In this document: positions 57,808 through 64,000 of the stretch, piece by piece
Layout: each line of letters starts with the position of its first letter
How positions within the stretch are numbered: the first letter of the stretch is position 1
Assembly (NCBI GenBank): GCA_036023115.1
Contig: JAYKKT010000088.1
Span: 2,717,501 to 2,781,500, forward strand
Direction: 5' to 3'
Origin: Brasenia schreberi
Taxonomy: Eukaryota > Streptophyta > Magnoliopsida > Nymphaeales > Cabombaceae
DNA length: 64,000 nt
The notes under the pieces: model-generated
The model's database searches: none
What the model was told of the DNA's origin: nothing
Seen by the model: the letters and a program-made list of their open reading frames with translations, nothing else
Program-made: the position numbers and the translations under genes

Positions 57808-60800
57808 CAGTGTTATCTGACGCGTATCGTATCGTGTATCGCTAGGCTCCACGATACGGGTGTATCGTATCGTATCATACTTTAATATTAAAATAATACA
57901 AAAATTAATTAAAAATCAATAAAAATTAGAAAAAAATCAGGAAAAAATCAAGAAAAATCTGATAATTGCTTTAAATTCATATAATGTAAGTTTAGTACAG
58001 ATTGAGCATTCAACATTGAACAATTGTATCCAAATTTACATATTTTGAATCCAAAAAATAAAATACAAACATAGTTTACAGTACACTACAGTTACATATA
58101 ATGTTATATTTTACAAATCGTAATCAGGATCATCAACTAAATAATCTTCATCTTCTCCTTGTTACAGATCCTCATCATTATCATCAGCCACGCCCACACC
58201 TTCTTCTTCAAAATCAAATTCTTCATCTCCATAATGTTGTTGCGCTCCTTCCAAATTAATCCAGGCAACGTCTTCTTCTGTTAGGAGGGCATTTTCTTTA
58301 GTGTCTTCCATAACTCAATCTTCTAATATATCAAAATTATCCAAACTTATTGGATCAAACTGACTTTCTTCTCCATTTACTTTTTTTAATTGCCTACGAC
58401 ACAAACAAAGATAAACAATTAGTAAGTAATATTAACAATTGAAAACTGAAGTTAAATAATATTGAATTAAAAATTTGAAAGTAATACAACATTACCTTTC
58501 ACGAAGACGCATGTTACAACGAATATAAACCAAATCATTAAGCCTTTTGTGTTCCAACCTGTTGCGCTTTTTTGTATGGATGTGTTCAAAAACACTCTAA
58601 TTTCTTTCACAACCTGTTGCACTATAGGGTTGGCTTAAGACTCTGACTGCAAAATCTCTAAGGTTTGGACAATCACTTCCAAACCTATTCCACCAAACAT
58701 CTGTAAAAAAAATACAAACATTAGAGACATAATAATCCACAGTAATGTAAGATGCAACTTAAATATGAAAATAAACAATGTACCTGGACGCATTGTAGAG
58801 CGGTTGCGAATTGCAACAAGAAAACCCATCAAGTGAAGAGCATTATCATATATCTCCATCTCTCGATGTATCGCATCAGCTATGCTCTCATCAGGGACTA
58901 ATCTGTCGATGCATTCAATGATTCCTCGATTAACCTCACCGTCCTTTTTGAAGGTTACTGAGTACCTCAATGATGGGTTTAGATAGTAGGTTGCTGCATG
59001 AATAGACTTATGCAATTGTTTATTCCATCTACTATCAATTATTTTCCACACGGGCACATAATCTCTTTTTTTTCCATTAAAGTTATTTATGATTGCTTCT
59101 TTTGCCCTGTCCATGGCTTCATAAAGGTAGCCCATAGATGGTTTCTCCTCGCTGTCAGCCAATCTCAAAACTTTCACTAAAGGACAAGTAATTTTCAATA
59201 ATCTGATACATGCATTCCAAAATGAACTTCTAAAAACCGTTTCTGCAATCTCATTTAACTTTTTGTTCCTTCTGTTTTGAGGCAACTCTACAAATTGTTG
59301 CCACTCAGAGGAGAACATTCTCTTTAAAGCTTGCTTCTGTCTCACAATACTCTGTACAGATAAGAAGTTTGTCGCGAACCGAGTTGCAGCTGTGCGAAGA
59401 AGCTCTGCACCTTCTGTGTATCTCTTCATCATACACAAAACAAATGCATGGTTGTAAATGAATTTTGTAATATCTTGACAACACTCAATTGCTGCCTTTA
59501 TTTCATCCATCTCACCAATGTCCTCGAGGATGAGATCTAAACAATGGGTTGCACATGGTGTCTAATAGAAAGTCCCATAAATATCACTTTGTAGTTAGCT
59601 GCATTATCTGTAATCAATTGGACTACATTTTCTAGCCCAACCTCTTGTATAACCTTATCAAATTCCTCTCGTAGGATCTCTGCAGTGTGCCTCTCCTCTG
59701 ACATATCTAGAGATCTCAAAAACATGAGTCCTTTAGGATAATATATAAGAAAGTTTAGCAATGTCCTTCCTCGCCTATCGGTCCATCCATCTGCCATGAT
59801 AGTGCATCCTGTTTCCTTCCACGATTGTCTCAAAGTCGAACAATATTGTTGCACTTCAATCACGGTTTAATTTAATATCTTCCCTCTCAACTTCTGATAA
59901 GAGGGCATCCTGTATCCTGGACCAATGTTAGTAATTGCATCTGCCATTGCTTGAAAATGAAAACTTTTTGCTGCATTAAATGGAATGCATGCATCATAAA
60001 ACCATCTGCCCACTGCAAGGTCTGCTTGATCATGCAGTTGTTCTGAAGCCATAGCAGCACAAATTCCTGACTGAGCACCAGGTGTAGTGAAAGGAGGAAA
60101 GAACAAATGTATGCTAGAAGAAGAAGCTCTTCCTCTACTCCTTCCTGAACTTCCTCTTCTGCCACCTCCAAAGTCTTTAGCTGCAACCCTCTTTCCCCTG
60201 CTAGGTGCTCGCGAACTGCTACTACCAATATCTGTTCTAACATCTGAAGGCAAACTATCAGTGAATCCAACTCCAGTGACAGTAACATCATCAGCTTCTT
60301 CACACATCTGGAAATCATCCTTTTGTTGTCTCCTTTGTTGTATGCTCTCAATCATCTGCAAGCATTGTCATTTAATACCTTCTGGCACATTTCTAACTCT
60401 GCCTGTGCATGGAGCAACTTCTTTCTTGGTTCCTGCTAGGTGGTGTTTCAACCTTGAAATTCCACCACTAACCACCTTATCACAAAATAAACATCTAATT
60501 TTTAACCTTGAACCCTCAACTGGTATACCCCACTGCCATGCCGGATCATCAGACTTTGAATGAGAGTCTCTACCACCCCTTCCTGCCATCTGAATGGAGT
60601 ACTTTAATTCAAACAAAAACCTGAAAATAAAAGCACTTCGTAAATCCCCCAATCTTCAAATAACACTCAAATCGAGTGTCTCCCACTTCATGAATGCAAT
60701 AAAAATCATATACACGCACTTAATAACTTCATATTTTGTCATTCAAAAAAAAAAAACCGAAATAAAACAAAAAAACAATAAATATAAAGGAAAAAAATGA

Positions 60801-61106
60801 AAAAACATTAAAAATATACCAAAATTCGAGTTTGGAGGCTTGCACGAACACCGTAGGGCACGATTTTGGAGCTTTGAACACTAAGGAGGCGAAAACCGGC
60901 TCTTAGGGAGCTTGAGGAACCCAAGAGAAGAGAGGAAACCCACGAAAAATCGCGGGTTTCAGTCGGCCCGGGACCCTTTATAAGGGTCCCAGGGCGTATC
61001 GCCGGTATCGCACGATACGGTGCGATACGCCCACACCTGCGATACGGGGCCCCGTATCACGATATCGCACCGCACCGTATCGTATCGTGCGATACGAACA
61101 ACACTG
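57808..61106 (-). mobile_element. hAT transposon with 8-bp target duplication
   Basis: A 3299-bp DNA transposon inserted in LINE copy 3. The exact 8-bp duplication cttttaac lies at 57800-57807 and 61107-61114; removing the element and one copy restores the LINE. The ends are CAGTGTT and AACACTG. Just inside both ends are clusters of GTATCG/CGATAC hexamers (57823-57880 and 60995-61098), a pattern expected of transposase binding sites. The interior holds a decayed transposase on the minus strand. Confidence 0.93.
58111..60589 (-). pseudogene. hAT transposase (BED - DUF659 - dimerisation), broken
   Basis: The start codon is at 60589 (MAGRGG). A BED zinc finger follows (RCLFCDKV and RLKHHLAG, about 60510-60430), then a low-complexity RGRASSSS linker. 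The DUF659/RNase H-like core has TIMADGWTDRRGRTLLNF and LITDNAANYK (59800-59590). The hAT C-terminal dimerisation part (VWWNRFGSD, PNLRDFAVRVL, LEHKRLNDLVYI) is near 58695-58505. An 83-bp GT..AG intron lies at 58701-58783, and another probably begins near 58497. Breaks: a TGA at about 60368, a TAA at about 59864, a frameshift near 59590, a Trp-to-TAG in CERNWSVFE at 58597, and stops near 58313 and 58165. The element cannot move by itself. Confidence 0.85.
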
Positions 61107-61244
61107 CTTTTAACTTTAATGGTATCTTTTTATCACAAAGAATGCTTGATGCTCCTCTCCATTTTAACAAACCAACATTAATTCTATGCGTAACATCTCC
61201 ATAAATTCTTTATCACTCTAAAAAATTGACCTTAGGTCAGTGTT

Positions 61245-64000
61245 ATCCATATCACAATCAATATTTGATCCTTCTTTCAAATATTGGGCATTTATAGGGT
61301 CTACTAAATTTCTGCCCTCAACATCAATAAACCAATATGCATTGTTTGTGGTTGTTTCCCTTACAACATAGGGACCATCCCACTTGGGCTGCTACTTTTA
61401 AAGTGGATGTGAGTCACGATGGTGGATGATTTTTAATACATGGTCTCTCACTTTGAAGTGGTGAGCCTTCATATGCTTTTCATAATATCGGGCTATCCTT
61501 TGCCGGTATGCATGTACATGATCCATGACAAGGAGCATCTTCTCATCTAATAGGTCAAGCTCAACCATTCTAACATGTTGTAAAGTCTTTATGGGAAGGT
61601 CGAGTGCAAGTGATGTATGAAATGAATGCAATTTGGTATAAATGAGAAGTATGACATTTGTACCATAGACCAACTCGAATGGTGTGACATTTGTGGGTGT
61701 TCGGATGAAAGTCCTATAAGCTCATAAGGCTTTATCAAGCTTTTCATGCCATGTCCTACCATTCTGTAAGGTTTTCTCAATGATGCTTATAAGAGTTTTG
61801 TTCGTGACTTCGGCTTGGCTGTTGCCTTGAGGGTAGTAGGGCGATGAGAAGTATTGAGTTATGCCATAAGCATTATATAACTTTTTCATCTTCTCATTCT
61901 TGAAAGGGGTGTCATTATCCAACATTAGGTCCCTTGGAACTCCAAATCGAGTCAAAATATTTTTCTTAATGAATGCCACTACATGTTTTCCTTGGACATT
62001 AGCCAAGAAGGTAGCTTCAACCCATTTAAAAAATATTCGGTGGCTCCTAAGATGAACCTGTGTCCATTGGATGCAGTTTGAGAGATGGGTCCTATGATGT
62101 AAACACCCACATGGTGAAGGGCCATGGACTCACAATGGAACCCCTCCCATTGTGACATAGCCTCCACATTCTCTATCGTGGAACTCATGCATTATAGTTC
62201 TAACCTCATCAAGGTCTACACATCTCAACAAGATGCCGGTAAAACTCTTTTTGTAAAGAACCCCTCCCAAAATCATGTATCAGGTTGAAATTTTTTGAAA
62301 AAGTTTTATCCTTAGAGGAAGCAAATTCGAGAAATCCTCCATTTTCTAAGAAGTTTTTAATATCTTGAAACCAAGGTTTCTTAATAGAATTTTGGTCATT
62401 TTGGCAAATCTCTAAATCGTGGTAGATGGATTGGGTGAGTACCAGATTTTTAAGGATCGAGTTTCCATAGTGAGGTCGACTCTTAGAGATGAGCCTAGGA
62501 ATGAGAGGGCATCTGCAATGGTGTTATCCTCTCTACCTATGTGGGTGAGTGTGCATGACTTGAAGGAATCAATCAATTGAGTGGTAAATTCATGGTATGG
62601 TATGAGTTTTTCATTTTTGACTTGCCAAAGTTTTGAAACTTGGTTTATAACAAGCATAAAATCTCCAAAGACTTCAATACATGATGTCCCTAGATTTTTC
62701 AAACTTTTTAGGCCTCGTATGAAAAATCTAATTGAATGGCGATTGGGATTTCTCTCTTTTTAGGGATATGAGGATGATTCCCACACCTGTCCCTTGTTGA
62801 TTCTTTGCCCGATCGAAATACATTCTCCATACTTGATCTTCATTAAAACAATTTGCTAAAACATGATTTTGAAATTTATTTGCAAAGATGCCTTCATCGG
62901 GTCATTAAGTATGTGATATGTATCTTCAAGAGGCAATTCAGCCATATGATCGGCTAGGGCTTATCCCTTAATGGAGTTTTGATGATAAAACTTTAAATCA
63001 TACTCCATTAAGAGGAGCTATCATTTACCTAGCCTACCCGTTAGGATAGGATTTTCAAATAAGTGCTTGATTGGATCAAGCTTAGACACTATCCAAATTT
63101 CATGTTCTAGGAAATAATGTCTAAACTTTTGGCAAGCCCATACCAAAGCCAAGTACATTTTCTCCATGGCTTGACAATTTCTTTCATATACCAATAGAGT
63201 TTTCGAAATGTAGTAAATAACATATTCCTTAAGACTATCATCCTCATATTGAGCAAGTAAAGCACCCAATGCATTCGCATGAATGAAAATGTAGAGCAAT
63301 AAAGGTTTTCCTTTTTTTGAAGGTTTTAAAATTGGAGGATTTACCAAATAAATTTTCAATTTTTCAAAAGCTTTTTGGCAATCGGCATCACATTCAAATT
63401 TAACCCCTTTTCTCAAAAGCCTATTGAAAGGTTCACATCTTGTTGCTAGATTGGAGATACATCTCCTAATAGCTTGCAGTCGACCTTGGAGACTTCAGAT
63501 TTGGGTCAAGTTGGAGGGTGGATGCATGTTTATGATGGCTCGACACTTAGAGGGGTCGACTTCTATGCCCCTTTGGCTTACCATAAACCCTAAGAGTTTT
63601 CCCGATTCCACTCCAAAAACATATTTTTGAGGGTCTAGCTTCACTTTATAAAGCCTAAGTCTTTCGAAAACTTTTTGCAAAGATTGTATGTGTGTGCATC
63701 GGGTTTTTGAATTTACCAAAAGATCATCCACATATACTTCTAAGAGCTCATGGATTTGATCATGAAAAATAGTAGTCATGGCTCTTTGGTATGTGAAACC
63801 GACATTTTTCAAACCAAATAGCATAACCGTGTAACAGTATGTACCCCAAGGTGTAGTAAAAGCAGTTTTTACCTCAACTTTTAGTGCTAACTTGATTTGA
63901 TTATAACCCGAATAATCATCCATAAAAGAAAACATTTTATGATTTACAGTACTATCCACTATCAAATCAATGTTTGGAAGAGGGAAATTATCTTTTAGAG
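61245..64000 (-). pseudogene. Ty3/gypsy pol remnant of the Tat lineage, cut by window edge
   Basis: Read on the minus strand from 64000: reverse transcriptase (DDYSGYNQIKLA, TTPWGTYCYTVM, VYVDDLLV, 63965-63500), RNase H (63416-63021) and a second RNase H-like domain (IEVFGDFMLVINQV, 62702-62412). The integrase follows in pieces (GPISQTASNGHRFIL, GVPRDLMLDNDTPF, YYPQGNSQAEVTNKTL, 62188-61722), and its C-terminal part ends at INAQYLKEG near 61262. The second RNase H is the mark of Tat (Retand/Ogre-type) elements. Stops and frameshifts separate the blocks, including between the two RNase H domains and within integrase. No LTR lies inside the window. Confidence 0.85.

Larger units (their letters stand above)
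57335..61237 (-). mobile_element. RTE LINE copy 3, 3' end only, split by a hAT element
   Basis: 57335-57807 and 61107-61237 align consecutively with the last 590 bp of LINE copy 1, beginning with its (TTG)n tail at 57335. The two parts are separated by the 3.3-kb hAT element. The reading frame is broken many times. The 5' border at 61237 abuts gypsy pol, and no target duplication is found, so that junction is probably not the original insertion edge. Confidence 0.88.

Overview
This window is nuclear DNA of a flowering plant. The protein-coding genes are split by introns with GT..AG borders. The proteins are plant types: a class IV homeodomain-leucine zipper factor, a plastid fibrillin and a plant calmodulin-like protein. 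The repeats are also plant types: an RTE-clade LINE with a (TTG)n tail, Ty1/copia, a Tat-type Ty3/gypsy, hAT, MITEs and tRNA-derived SINEs. The species cannot be told from this window.

Layout. 1-14.5 kb is repeat DNA: a (TA)n block, a full-length but dead RTE LINE inserted in a SINE-like sequence, and two decayed Ty1/copia bodies. 15.6-20.6 kb (-) is a five-exon gene for a 320-residue SMN (survival motor neuron) family protein, with LINE debris in its introns. 21-23.3 kb holds small repeats, including a 58-bp tandem array and a foldback hairpin. 23.7-32.54 kb (-) is an eleven-exon HD-ZIP IV gene of 741 codons, every splice phase closing; its introns carry MITEs, SINEs and microsatellites. 32.6-43 kb is intergenic: a broken C-terminal piece of a second HD-ZIP IV gene, duplicated repeats and a copia fragment. 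43.3-49.75 kb (+) is a three-exon fibrillin (FBN2/PAP3-like) gene whose second intron holds a young 5'-truncated RTE LINE with a 768-codon open frame. 50.8-51.3 kb (-) is a single-exon calmodulin-like gene, convergent with the fibrillin gene. 53.97-54.38 kb (-) is the last exon of an unrecognised gene. 57.3-64 kb is a nest: a 3.3-kb hAT element sits inside a third RTE copy, next to a Tat-type gypsy pol remnant that runs off the window.

The four recognised genes belong to separate processes (snRNP assembly, epidermal transcription control, plastid lipid bodies, calcium sensing). I see no operon-like or pathway grouping. The clearest results are the reconstructed gene models, the exact target-site duplications that date and bound the transposons, and a family of GGTTC/GAACC-rich elements with terminal inverted repeats.
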